Shown: positions 24,412 through 32,950, counted from the first letter of the stretch. The stretch is DNA of 64,000 nucleotides from an uncultured SAR116 cluster alpha proteobacterium (GCA_902619805.1 CACNGC010000001.1:62001-126000); one strand, 5' to 3'. Notes: generated by a model not told the origin, from the sequence alone. Made by a program: numbers and translations.

Positions 24412-25181
24412 ATTATCTTAATCTCTACTTCCGATAGATCCTCAACTTTATATATTATGTAATCACCTTTATTAGGAGCACGTGTCTTAATCACGCTTCC
24501 GGTAATTATAACACTATCTTTTGGGATAGTTCTTCCCAACGAATTTAATAGGTTCGAAACCCAAGATAATGACTCAAGTGGGTTAGCGTCCTTTATCATT
24601 GCGTCTTGGGGAATTTCATCATTCCAAAGTAATTGTGATCTAATAATATCTAGGTTTAATTTTTCCCAATTTGGAAGTTCTTTGCCCATAACTATACCAG
24701 AACACCAAGCATTATCTGTTATCATTGATAGTGGATTTATATTAGAATAATCTGCATTTCGATCTATAATTAATTCAAAAGCTGGTGACAGGGATTTTAT
24801 AAATTCTCTAATATTATCTTTATTAAATGGTCCCATTTCAGGTTTCAAATCATGTGATAATTTTACAGCTATTTCGAATTCTAATCCTAATCCATGAAAG
24901 TTTTCTAATTCAAAGGTTGAAGGACTTGAATTAATTTCATTTGCAAAAATACCACCAGCAACAGGATGGTCTATCCCACATAGTTGTTGCTGCACTTTAG
25001 AGGCTAAAGCAATTTTAAAACCACCCAAGCTACCTCTTCCAGAATTTTCTTGAAAGATTTCTTGTATTTTATAAGCTTCATCAAAATCTTTAGGCATTAA
25101 TGTTTCTGGTAAGTTTTCATAGTTTTGTTTTGAATCATGTTGGTCCAACATAAATTGTGCAATTTGCTCTAATCTATTCAT
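24408..25181 (-). CDS. 2-keto-4-pentenoate hydratase-like protein (FAH superfamily)
   Basis: 257 residues. Resembles MhpD/2-oxopent-4-dienoate hydratases: YKIQEIFQENSGRGSLGGFKIALASK, GLEFEIAVKLS (metal-binding glutamates), GPFNKDNIREFIKSLSPAFELIIDR, ITDNAWCSGIVMG and DSVIITGSVIKTRAPNKGDYI. The family adds water to 2-oxo-4-pentenoates in meta-cleavage pathways, using Mg or Mn. No companion ring-cleavage genes are nearby, so the physiological substrate is uncertain. Cytoplasmic. The ATG at 25181 is preceded by a weak AAGGATT-like site. Confidence 0.82.
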   Translation of the reverse strand: MNRLEQIAQFMLDQHDSKQNYENLPETLMPKDFDEAYKIQEIFQENSGRGSLGGFKIALASKVQQQLCGIDHPVAGGIFANEINSSPSTFELENFHGLGLEFEIAVKLSHDLKPEMGPFNKDNIREFIKSLSPAFELIIDRNADYSNINPLSMITDNAWCSGIVMGKELPNWEKLNLDIIRSQLLWNDEIPQDAMIKDANPLESLSWVSNLLNSLGRTIPKDSVIITGSVIKTRAPNKGDYIIYKVEDLSEVEIKII

Positions 25182-25296
25182 AATTAATCCTTCACAAAAA
25201 TCATGTAGAAATATCTTATAAAAAATTTATATTATTACAAACTATAGTTTGATATTATAGAGATCTAAAATTATACCGAATTTATTGAGGCTTGCT

Positions 25297-27060
25297 GTGT
25301 TAGACAACCAAATTATTAATATCAGAAGTGAAGTGGATAATTGGTTGCAGAGTTTCAATCAAGCTATTTCTCAGCAAAAAAATAAAGATGAATCTATAAA
25401 AATTCTTTCCAATTTATTTTTTGAAGATAGTCATTGGAGAGACATTTTAGCTCTTACATGGAAGATACAAACTGTATCGGGAAAATCAAAAGTAATCGAA
25501 AATCTTTACAACAAAATAATGGACGTTTCCGCCAAGAGTTTCCAAATTGACCAGCAAAGAACACTTCCAAGAGAAGTCATAAGAGCTGGAAAAAATGTTA
25601 TTGAAGTTATTTTAAGATTCAAAACAAAGTTTGGAAATTGTGAGGGAGTAGTTCGTTTATTTGAAGATCAAGAAAGAAAGGGTTATTTTAAAGCCTGGAG
25701 TCTTCTGACTGCCCTAAGTGATCTAAGTTCTTCTGACAAAAAAAACAATGAACAATATCAAAATGTACTAGAAGGACCTAATTGGTTAGATAAAAGAAAT
25801 GAAGATAGGCTTTATAAAAACAGGGAACCAAAAGTGATTGTTGTTGGAAGTGGTCAGGCTGGTCTTTCAATTGCAGCAAGGCTTAAACAACAAAATATAG
25901 ATACACTTATTGTAGATAAAAATGAAAGAATAGGAGATAACTGGAGAAATAGATATCATTCTTTAAAATTACATAATCAGACACTTGTTAATCATTTACC
26001 TTATATGCCTTTTCCTTCTACTTGGCCAACATATATTCCAAAAGATAAGTTGGCAGGGTGGTTTGAGTATTATGTTGAAAGTATGGAATTAAATGTATGG
26101 ACTAATACAAAATTTATTGGGGCGGAATATGACGAAAATAAAAAGCACTGGAAAGTAAAACTCAAATTATCTGATGATACTATTAAGATCATGAAGCCAA
26201 AGCATATTGTGATGGCTGTTGGTGTAAGCTCAGTTCCAAATCGCACAAAAATACCTGGCATGGATCACTATAAAGGCAAGGTCATTCACTCAGCAGATTA
26301 TGATAATGGAAAACACTACAATGGAAAAAACGTTTTAGTTTACGGTACTGGAACAAGTGCACATGATGTTGCACAAGATCTCTATGCTCATGGAGCAAAT
26401 GTAAAAATCGTACAACGCTCACCATCTATGGTAGTTAATGTGGAACCTAGCGCACAATTGCCATATCAATTATATAATGAAGGTCCAAATACTGACGATT
26501 GTGATTTAATAACCATTTCAACACCTCTACAAGTACTCAAAAAGACACACCAGTTATTAACTGAAAAAACTAAGAGAATTGATAAACCACTTTTGGATAA
26601 ACTTACAAGAGTTGGCTTTAACCTTGAATATGGAGAAGAAAACTCTGGGTGGCAATTTAAATATTTAACAAGGGGTGGTGGTTATTATTTCAATGTAGGA
26701 GCATCAGATTTAATCGCAGATGGTAAGATAAAAGTTTTACAATTTTCAAACATTGAAAATTTTTTACCCTCTGGCATTGAAATGAAATCAGGAGAAAAGC
26801 TTGATATAGATTTGATGGTTACAGCTACTGGATATAAAGGTCAAGAATATGTTGTAGAAGAATTATTTGGCAAAGCAGTTGTAGACAAAATTGGTCCGAT
26901 TTGGGGGTTTGATGATGAAAGGCAAGAATTAAGAAATATGTGGATGCAAACCAAACAGCCAGGACTTTGGTTTCATGCAGGAAGTTTAGCTCAGTGCAGA
27001 ATTTTTTCAAAGTTTCTAGCTTTGCATATAAAAGCAATTAATGAGGGTATTTTAATTTAA
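25297..27060 (+). CDS. Flavin-containing monooxygenase with N-terminal NTF2-like domain
   Basis: I choose the GTG at 25297, which has GAGG six bases upstream; a TTG at 25285 is in frame but has no ribosome site. This gives 587 residues. An N-terminal SnoaL/NTF2-like domain (about 1-145) precedes the monooxygenase: FAD site VIVVGSGQAGLSIAARL, WRNRYHSLKLHNQ, the FMO-type YKGKVIHSADY, the NADPH site VLVYGTGTSAHDVAQ and the MVTATGY motif near the end. The closing segment PGLWFHAGSLAQCRIFSKFLALHIKA is typical of this FMO subfamily. It oxidises a soft heteroatom or a ketone; the substrate is unknown. Confidence 0.87.
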   Translation: MLDNQIINIRSEVDNWLQSFNQAISQQKNKDESIKILSNLFFEDSHWRDILALTWKIQTVSGKSKVIENLYNKIMDVSAKSFQIDQQRTLPREVIRAGKNVIEVILRFKTKFGNCEGVVRLFEDQERKGYFKAWSLLTALSDLSSSDKKNNEQYQNVLEGPNWLDKRNEDRLYKNREPKVIVVGSGQAGLSIAARLKQQNIDTLIVDKNERIGDNWRNRYHSLKLHNQTLVNHLPYMPFPSTWPTYIPKDKLAGWFEYYVESMELNVWTNTKFIGAEYDENKKHWKVKLKLSDDTIKIMKPKHIVMAVGVSSVPNRTKIPGMDHYKGKVIHSADYDNGKHYNGKNVLVYGTGTSAHDVAQDLYAHGANVKIVQRSPSMVVNVEPSAQLPYQLYNEGPNTDDCDLITISTPLQVLKKTHQLLTEKTKRIDKPLLDKLTRVGFNLEYGEENSGWQFKYLTRGGGYYFNVGASDLIADGKIKVLQFSNIENFLPSGIEMKSGEKLDIDLMVTATGYKGQEYVVEELFGKAVVDKIGPIWGFDDERQELRNMWMQTKQPGLWFHAGSLAQCRIFSKFLALHIKAINEGILI

Positions 27061-27086
27061 GTTTTTAGAAATTTATAGCAATAAAA

Positions 27087-27104
27087 CTGTAATAAAAGTC
27101 CTAT
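27087..27104 (+). promoter_or_regulatory. Candidate Pho box upstream of plcP
   Basis: CTGTAAT (27087-27093), four A, then GTCCTAT (27098-27104), preceded by AAAA. This is the spacing of a PhoB box and shares AAAACTGTAAT with phnC and phnM. It lies 39-56 bases before the plcP start. The second half is only a partial match. Confidence 0.4.
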
Positions 27105-27142
27105 ATTCAATATATTATTATAAATTTTAATTAAAATACTAT

Positions 27143-27946
27143 ATGGTTGAATTAAAAAAAAAAAATATATACAGAGCCATATGGATTTCAGACATTCACT
27201 TAGGTTCTTCAGGTGCGCAAGCAGAACATCTTCTTGAGTTTTTAAAATATAATGAAAGTAAATATCTCTATTTAGTTGGTGATATTATAGATGGGTGGCG
27301 TTTAACTAAAAAGTGGTATTGGCCTCAATCTCATAATGATGTAATTCAAAAAATACTAAGAAAAGCTAGAAAAGGAACAAATATTACTTTTATTCCAGGC
27401 AATCATGATGAGGGTGCAAGAACTTTTTTAGGTATGACATTTGGTGATATCAAAATCAAAAATGAGGCTTTTCACAAAACTGCAAAGAAAGAAAAATTAT
27501 GGATAGTTCATGGTGATCTTTTTGACGAAGTAATGCAACATGCCAGATGGCTAGCGTATTTAGGAGACTCAGCATATACTTTTCTTTTATGGCTAAATAG
27601 ATGGTTTAACAAAATAAGACGTTTTTTTAATTTACCGTATTGGTCACTATCTAAGTATCTAAAATTAAAAGTTAAAAAAGCAGTTTCTTTTATAAATGCA
27701 TTTGAAACTCTTATGGTAAAAGAGGCGTCTAGAAGAGGATGTGATGGTGTGGTATGTGGTCATATACATAAATCTGAATTAAAAAAGATTAATAACTTAA
27801 TTTATGCTAACGATGGTGACTGGGTTGAGTCTCTTACTGCTCTTGTTGAGCACGGAGATGGTGAGCTAGAAATTATTAACTGGAGTGAATTGGGTCATGA
27901 GTTTAAATTTGATCAAGATCTACTCAAACCTAAACAAATAGCATGA
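27143..27946 (+). CDS. plcP: Phospholipase C-like metallophosphoesterase PlcP
   Basis: 267 residues. Calcineurin-type metal motifs SDIHLGS (D17, H19), GDIIDGW, GNHDEG, VHGDLFD and CGHIHKS. The WYWPQSHNDV and DEVMQHARWLAYLGDSAYTFLLWLNRW stretches match PlcP, which under phosphate starvation removes the phosphate head group of phospholipids to give diacylglycerol, as known in Sinorhizobium and marine bacteria. The alternative, an LpxH-like UDP-diacylglucosamine hydrolase, is less likely because the next gene, overlapping by ATGA, is an Agt-type glycosyltransferase. A Pho-box-like motif stands upstream. Acts at the inner membrane surface. Confidence 0.9.
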   Translation: MVELKKKNIYRAIWISDIHLGSSGAQAEHLLEFLKYNESKYLYLVGDIIDGWRLTKKWYWPQSHNDVIQKILRKARKGTNITFIPGNHDEGARTFLGMTFGDIKIKNEAFHKTAKKEKLWIVHGDLFDEVMQHARWLAYLGDSAYTFLLWLNRWFNKIRRFFNLPYWSLSKYLKLKVKKAVSFINAFETLMVKEASRRGCDGVVCGHIHKSELKKINNLIYANDGDWVESLTALVEHGDGELEIINWSELGHEFKFDQDLLKPKQIA

Positions 27947-29328
27947 AAATTATAATAGTTACAGATGCGTGGTATCCTCAAGTCAATGGGGTAGTAAGAA
28001 CTCTTGATGAAACATCCAAGCAATTAAAAAAATTAGGTCATGAGGTTAAGCTGATCACTCCAGAACATTTTTTAACAATACCATGCCCAACTTATCCTGA
28101 AATAAAATTATCTCTTTTTCCAGGTGCAAAAGTTTCATCTATGATCAGAGATTTTAATCCTGATTGTCTTCATATTTCAACTGAAGGTCCTTTAGGTCTT
28201 GCAGCACGTGGATATGCTAGTAGAAATGGTTTGGCTTTCACTTCTGCTTATCACACTAGGTTCCCTGAGTATGTTTATGCAAGAACAAAACTTCCACTTA
28301 AAATCACTTATTCATTCTTAAGATGGTTTCACAATAGATCCGAACTTGTGATGGTGCCAACTGAAGAAGTTAAAAAAGATTTAATTAAATACAAAATTGG
28401 GAATCCTAAAATATGGTCAAGAGGTGTAGACTTAGATATTTTTAAACCAAAAAAAGGAAGAAGAAAAAATAAAAATCCAATTTTGTTAAATGTAGGAAGG
28501 GTAGCTGTAGAAAAAAATTTACAAGAATTTTTAAAAATAGACCTCCCATATGAAAAATGGGTTGTAGGAGATGGACCCGCATTTAAAGAATTAAAGAAAA
28601 AATACCCTAAGGTAATTTTTCATGGAGCTAAGAGTAAAGAAGAGTTAGAATATTACTATAACAAAGCAGATGTATTTGTCTTTCCGAGTAAAACGGACAC
28701 ATTTGGCCTTGTATTATTAGAGGCTATGGCATGTGGTCTTCCTGTTGCTGCTTTCCCAGTAAGTGGTCCTTTAGATGTTATTGGTGATTCGAATGCAGGT
28801 ATTCTAAATTATAACTTAAAAGAAGCATGTAAAAAGGCTTTGTTGATACCAAGAAAAGTGCCAAGAGAATACGCTAAAAAATTTTCATGGGAATCAACAA
28901 GTAAAACATTTGAGTCTTATCTAGTTAGCATAAGAGACAAAGACACTACATACAACATTGAAGACAATCCTCATAAGGGTAATACTGGAATTACAAGAGC
29001 ACTTCATGCGGCTAAAAACTCATGGTCAGGTTTAATTTTTGCACTCCGAGAAGAAAGCGCTTTTAGGCAAGAAATGTTTTTAGTAATAATTTCCTTATCT
29101 GTAATAATTATTGCAGAAGTTAGTACTCTTGAAATAATATTCATGACTTTTGCAACTTCTCTCGTTTTAATTATAGAACTATTAAATTCTAGCGTTGAAG
29201 CAGCTGTTGATAGAATATCGTTTGAATATCATGGTTTGTCTAAAAGAGCTAAGGACTACGGTTCAGCTGCTGTTATGCTGTCACTTTTTTTATGGACTTT
29301 AATTCATGGATTGGTGTTGTTTAATTAG
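27943..29328 (+). CDS. agt: Agt-type lipid glycosyltransferase fused to DgkA diacylglycerol kinase
   Basis: 461 residues in one unbroken frame. Residues 1-330 are a GT4 glycosyltransferase (MKIIIVTDAWYPQVNGVVRT, NVGRVAVEKN, VVGDGP, and the nucleotide-sugar motif D252-x7-E260 in TDTFGLVLLEAM), like Agt, which glycosylates diacylglycerol in phosphate-starved marine bacteria. After a short linker, residues 349-461 are a whole DgkA domain aligning without gaps to E. coli DgkA: E371, R375, E377, E412, N415, E419, D423, K437 and D438 match all catalytic positions, with three membrane helices. Both halves use diacylglycerol, the PlcP product. The ATG overlaps the plcP stop. The fusion is unfamiliar to me. 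Confidence 0.92.
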   Translation: MKIIIVTDAWYPQVNGVVRTLDETSKQLKKLGHEVKLITPEHFLTIPCPTYPEIKLSLFPGAKVSSMIRDFNPDCLHISTEGPLGLAARGYASRNGLAFTSAYHTRFPEYVYARTKLPLKITYSFLRWFHNRSELVMVPTEEVKKDLIKYKIGNPKIWSRGVDLDIFKPKKGRRKNKNPILLNVGRVAVEKNLQEFLKIDLPYEKWVVGDGPAFKELKKKYPKVIFHGAKSKEELEYYYNKADVFVFPSKTDTFGLVLLEAMACGLPVAAFPVSGPLDVIGDSNAGILNYNLKEACKKALLIPRKVPREYAKKFSWESTSKTFESYLVSIRDKDTTYNIEDNPHKGNTGITRALHAAKNSWSGLIFALREESAFRQEMFLVIISLSVIIIAEVSTLEIIFMTFATSLVLIIELLNSSVEAAVDRISFEYHGLSKRAKDYGSAAVMLSLFLWTLIHGLVLFN

Positions 29329-29334
29329 AGTTTT

Positions 29335-30219
29335 TTAAGGTCTGATTTTTGTGCCAGTTAATTTTTCATAAGTAAGAGCGACATTGCTCATATCAGCATC
29401 TTCTCCAAACTCGTCAATAGTCCTATTTAACAATTCCTGAGATAATTTTCCTAAAGGAATATCAATTTTATTTGCATTGGCTATTTTTGTCGCTACACTT
29501 GCATCCTTCTTCATTAAACCAGTGCTAAAACCCTGAAACATTTTACCAGATAAAATATTATCAGGGAGTGTGATTTCAGTGGCATAGTTTCTACCAGAAC
29601 TTTTTTGAATAATTTCAACTGCTCTATTTGAATCAACACCATCCTTAACAAGAAGTGAGATAACCTCAAAAGTTGCCATCCTACAAATTAAATTAAGTAA
29701 ATTGTTGCCAGCTTTAATAGAGTGTCCTGATCCTATTTTACCAGCATAGAAAATATTTGAACTTATATCATCCATTATAGGTTTTATTTTTGCGAATTGG
29801 CTTTCTGTCCCACCTACCATTATAGCTATATTTCCTTGATGAGCCCCTTTTGGACCTCCACTAACTGGAGCATCTATAAAATTAATCTCTTTTTCTTTAA
29901 GTATTTTAGCTATTTTCCTTGTGGTTTCAGGTTCCCCTGTGGTCATATCAATAATGTAAGAACCTTTTGTTGCTGATTTAATTAATCCATTTTCTCCATT
30001 AATAACTTTGTCTACGATTGCACTTGTGGGCAAACATAAAAAAATTATAGATGTAGTTGAAGCTAATTCTGAGGGGGTAGAGCATGATATTGCTCCTTTA
30101 TTTGTAAAATACTCTAATTTTTTTTGATCAAGATCATAAACAAAAAGCTCATTATTTATAAGCAATCTATCAGCAAGTGGTTTGCCCATGTTACCTAAAC
30201 CAATGAAACCAACTTTCAT
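29335..30219 (-). CDS. Beta-hydroxyacid dehydrogenase (3-hydroxyisobutyrate dehydrogenase / tartronate semialdehyde reductase family)
   Basis: Start set at 30219 (MKVGFIGLGNMG) where AAGGA lies five bases upstream; the longer TTG frame adds a tail that breaks the usual N-terminus. 294 residues. NAD(P)-binding GFIGLGNMGKPLA, substrate motif DAPVSGGPKGAHQG, and the catalytic lysine in GSGHSIKAGNNLLN. The family oxidises or reduces small beta-hydroxyacids. 3-hydroxyisobutyrate, glycerate and L-threonate-type substrates are all possible; neighbours do not decide. It converges with the agt-dgkA gene, ending six bases from it. Confidence 0.85.
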   Translation of the reverse strand: MKVGFIGLGNMGKPLADRLLINNELFVYDLDQKKLEYFTNKGAISCSTPSELASTTSIIFLCLPTSAIVDKVINGENGLIKSATKGSYIIDMTTGEPETTRKIAKILKEKEINFIDAPVSGGPKGAHQGNIAIMVGGTESQFAKIKPIMDDISSNIFYAGKIGSGHSIKAGNNLLNLICRMATFEVISLLVKDGVDSNRAVEIIQKSSGRNYATEITLPDNILSGKMFQGFSTGLMKKDASVATKIANANKIDIPLGKLSQELLNRTIDEFGEDADMSNVALTYEKLTGTKIRP

Positions 30220-30295
30220 TGAAGTCCTTACCTCCAATTTAATCAAAATTGTCTTATAAATAATCTAATATAAAATTAGAAGAAAATAAATGATA

Positions 30296-30640
30296 TCATA
30301 TTTTTGTTAAAATAGGCCCATGAAAAACAGCCCACCCTGATTTTCCAACAGGTTTTTTAAAAGTTTTCCTTTTGAGGTGTCTTTGCCTAAGAGTTTTAGC
30401 GCTACCATTTCTTTTTTTACAATCATTATTGTCGATTTTATTTATATTCTTAATTTTTTGAATTCTTTGGTACTCATCTTTTTCAAATTCGTATTTGATC
30501 ATTTTATTTATAAGATTAGACGTGTTTCTTCTTTCAACTTTTTTCTTTTTATAGTTTTGTTGACCGCGTTTTCGAAAATGCCAACTCTTTTTTGGTTTAG
30601 GGCGACTTCTATTGTCATTTTGATATGAAAAAATATACAA
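30296..30640 (-). CDS. Possible small, very basic protein
   Basis: An open frame of 114 codons starting at TTG 30640. Not recognised. The product is rich in lysine, arginine and asparagine, with no hydrophobic segment, and ends in KKPVGKSGWAVFHGPILTKI. No good ribosome site precedes the TTG and there is no early ATG, though an internal ATG would give a 68-residue product. It fills an otherwise empty stretch between two genes. If real it is likely a nucleic-acid-binding protein; it may equally be a chance frame or a decayed gene. Confidence 0.3.
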   Translation of the reverse strand: MYIFSYQNDNRSRPKPKKSWHFRKRGQQNYKKKKVERRNTSNLINKMIKYEFEKDEYQRIQKIKNINKIDNNDCKKRNGSAKTLRQRHLKRKTFKKPVGKSGWAVFHGPILTKI

Positions 30641-30727
30641 AAAATAAGACTTATATTAATTATTAACGAAAAAATATTTTCATTAAATTATTACAAATTA
30701 TTTAGATTTTTGTTTCAAAATTATTAA

Positions 30728-31201
30728 TTAAGGATTTTTAAAGAAACTGAGTGCTTCAGAAAGTACTTTAAAATTATTTTTTGATAGTAATATAGCATTT
30801 TTAAAGTAAGAAGCTGCAATTTCATTATTTCCTAGCATCACCTCTAATTTACCCAAAATGAGATTTATATCAGCTCTCTGGCATAACTCAATATCCAAGC
30901 ACCTTAAATAGTCTGCCTTTGCATAATCATAATTTTTAGTAAAGAAGTATGCATTGCCTCTATTAATTAAACTCTCTACCATGTAACTATCAGGTATATC
31001 TCTACTTTTAATATTAATAGAAAGAAGATTTATAACACTATCATAATCTTTTAATATTAATTTTTCTTTTGCTGATTCTACATTTTCAACAAAATTAACA
31101 TTTCTTGATTTATTAAAATTGTTGTTAGTTGGTAATGCTGCTAGGGATGCAAAATTAAAACTTATAAATACAAAAAAAAGGAAAAAACACCTAAGAATCA
31201 T
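30728..31201 (-). CDS. Exported TPR-repeat protein of unknown function
   Basis: 157 residues. A signal peptide (1-21, ending SLAA) is followed by tetratricopeptide-like helices: AKEKLILKDYDSVINLLSIN, NRGNAYFFTKNYDYAKADYLRCLDI and ILGKLEVMLGNNEIAASYFKNAI, about three repeats. Such proteins act as periplasmic or lipid-side adaptors. No partner gene is obvious: the phosphohistidine phosphatase-like gene upstream is 73 bases away on the same strand. A pair of ATTACA(G/A) repeats four bases apart lies right before the start, but is too close to be a usual activator site. Confidence 0.75.
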   Translation of the reverse strand: MILRCFFLFFVFISFNFASLAALPTNNNFNKSRNVNFVENVESAKEKLILKDYDSVINLLSINIKSRDIPDSYMVESLINRGNAYFFTKNYDYAKADYLRCLDIELCQRADINLILGKLEVMLGNNEIAASYFKNAILLSKNNFKVLSEALSFFKNP

Positions 31202-31274
31202 TACAAATTTCCTTATTATTACAGATTTATTACAATAATATTAAATTTTTATTACAAATCAAGGTTTTTTAATT

Positions 31275-31778
31275 TTACATATACATTCTAGGAAAAAAAT
31301 AATCGACAACTTCCCCATTTGTAAAATCTGGTGTTTTAAAATTATTTTCAGAATATTCTATCATAACAACACCACAAGTAACTAAATTAGTTGGTAATTT
31401 AGTATGACCTTTAGTTGTCAGTTCATACATTAATAAATTTAAAATAGGATTATGGGCTATTATAACCACTGTACTAAATCCAAACACTTTAGAAATTAAT
31501 TTTTTTTTAATCTGTTCTATTGATGCAAAATATAAATCTTCTTCCACAAATAAATTATTATCTTTATCATCCCAATTTAAAAAGATATTTTCGTAAGTTA
31601 ATTTTGCTCTTAATGCAGGTGAGATTAAAAATAAATCTGGTTTATTTATTCTTTTTTTTAGTTCCTTTGAAATAACTCTACAAGAATTATAACCTCTTTT
31701 GTTCAAACCCCTTTGAAAATCATTAACATTACCACTCCAATCAGATTTAGCATGACGTATTATAATTAATTTAGACAT
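31275..31778 (-). CDS. SixA-like histidine phosphatase
   Basis: 167 residues. RHG-type phosphatase motif LIIIRHAKSDW at the N-terminus and the second histidine in VVIIAHNPILNLLMYELT, close to SixA, which dephosphorylates phosphohistidine in phosphorelay proteins such as Hpt domains or the nitrogen PTS. The short length lacks the alpha-helical insert of phosphoglycerate mutases. Substrate is inferred from family. It is alone on its transcript as far as can be seen; the 163-base gap upstream holds no recognisable element. Confidence 0.85.
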   Translation of the reverse strand: MSKLIIIRHAKSDWSGNVNDFQRGLNKRGYNSCRVISKELKKRINKPDLFLISPALRAKLTYENIFLNWDDKDNNLFVEEDLYFASIEQIKKKLISKVFGFSTVVIIAHNPILNLLMYELTTKGHTKLPTNLVTCGVVMIEYSENNFKTPDFTNGEVVDYFFPRMYM

Positions 31779-31941
31779 TTAAAATTATTGTAATCTAAAA
31801 AAATTTATCACAACTAAAACTGATCGAACGTCTGTATGTATTCTTTTGTAATCACTCATTATAGCGGTTAATATTTATTCTATTTAAATTATTTTTCTTC
31901 AATATCACAAATTTACATCAAATATATATATGAATATGATT

Positions 31942-32559
31942 TTATCCAAAAGTACCAAGAATATTTTTTTTAAAACAATCACGGTTGCTTATTTTATCGT
32001 ACCAACTTTTTAAGTTTAAAAGATTTGGGCGTTCAATAGGTAAAGAAAGGTATCTATAAGAAGCAGCGCCCATTATAATATCTGACATACCAAATTTATT
32101 ATTTAAAATATATTCATGATCTTCTAAAAATTTATCAAAAATTTCAAACTTTTTATTTAATAAAATAATATTTTTATCAATCAGTTCTTGATCACGATCT
32201 TCTGGTGGATTTCTAACTAATCCCCAAAATATCGGTGTCATATTTAGTTGTAAATCAGTTGTTTGAAATTCCATCCATGACTCAGCAATTGCAATATCTT
32301 CGTCTTTAGAAATTTCATATACATCTGTATATTTTCTATATAAGTATCTCACAATCGCATTTGACTGCTTAATTACAGATCCGTTGTGATCTAAAGTTGG
32401 GACAATAAGTTGAGGATTTATTTTTTCATAATTTTCTACGTTAACTTTTCCAAACTTTCCATACTCATCATGCCATTTAAATTCAAGATTTAGTTCGCAA
32501 AGAGCCCATGAGACCTTTTGGACGTTTATAGAATTTCTTCTACCATATAATTGTATCAA
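31942..32559 (-). CDS. Glutathione S-transferase family protein
   Basis: 205 residues. Thioredoxin-like N-terminal domain (IQLYGRRNSINVQKVSWALCELNLEFKW, with the cis-proline in LIVPTLDHNGSVIKQSNAIVRYL that binds glutathione) and an all-helical C-terminal domain from about residue 85. No CxxC, so it is a transferase type rather than glutaredoxin-like. The NIPSNAP gene lies 13 bases upstream on the same strand, so the two are probably co-transcribed. The substrate is unknown. Confidence 0.85.
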   Translation of the reverse strand: MIQLYGRRNSINVQKVSWALCELNLEFKWHDEYGKFGKVNVENYEKINPQLIVPTLDHNGSVIKQSNAIVRYLYRKYTDVYEISKDEDIAIAESWMEFQTTDLQLNMTPIFWGLVRNPPEDRDQELIDKNIILLNKKFEIFDKFLEDHEYILNNKFGMSDIIMGAASYRYLSLPIERPNLLNLKSWYDKISNRDCFKKNILGTFG

Positions 32560-32572
32560 AAATTTATCCTTT

Positions 32573-32950
32573 TTATTTCATTACAGATAGTGGAGTGGAG
32601 CTTAAGTTCTGAACAAGTATAGAATTTCTATCTACAAGTTTTACGACTGTTGGAGCAATATTTTCCAACCACTCATTGCTTTCATAAACAGCCTTGTAAA
32701 GTTTTACTTTTTCATCTTGATTTTCAAATCTTCTAATCCAGACATATGTATTTCCTTTTTTTTCAGAATTCATTACACGTTCACCATTCTCTAAAGCGAA
32801 TTGGTCTGAACTATCCATTACAAAACTGCCATGTATAACCATACCTTTTTCTACTTGAAAAGGCATTATAGTTTTCTCCATAAACGAAACCCATTCATTC
32901 ATTTTCCCAGGAGCAATTTGATAAATTCTTAATTCAAAAAAAGCACTCAT
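32573..32950 (-). CDS. NIPSNAP-family protein
   Basis: 125 residues. The pattern FFELRIYQIAPGKMNEWVSFMEKTIMPFQVEKGMVIHGSFV and YVWIRRFENQDEKVKLYKAVYESNEW is characteristic of NIPSNAP, a ferredoxin-like dimeric alpha-beta barrel family of poorly known function related to EthD and monooxygenase folds. It is the first gene of a probable pair with the glutathione S-transferase. It is divergent from the FAH-family gene at 33054, with a 103-base gap between them that is AT-rich and may contain both promoters. Confidence 0.82.
   Translation of the reverse strand: MSAFFELRIYQIAPGKMNEWVSFMEKTIMPFQVEKGMVIHGSFVMDSSDQFALENGERVMNSEKKGNTYVWIRRFENQDEKVKLYKAVYESNEWLENIAPTVVKLVDRNSILVQNLSSTPLSVMK

Noticed and set aside
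31218-31235. ATTACAG and ATTACAA four bases apart, like a Pho box, before the TPR gene
   Set aside because: The pair ends only 17 bases before the start codon, too close for a normal activator site plus -10 and leader, and the surrounding DNA is full of similar TTACAA strings.
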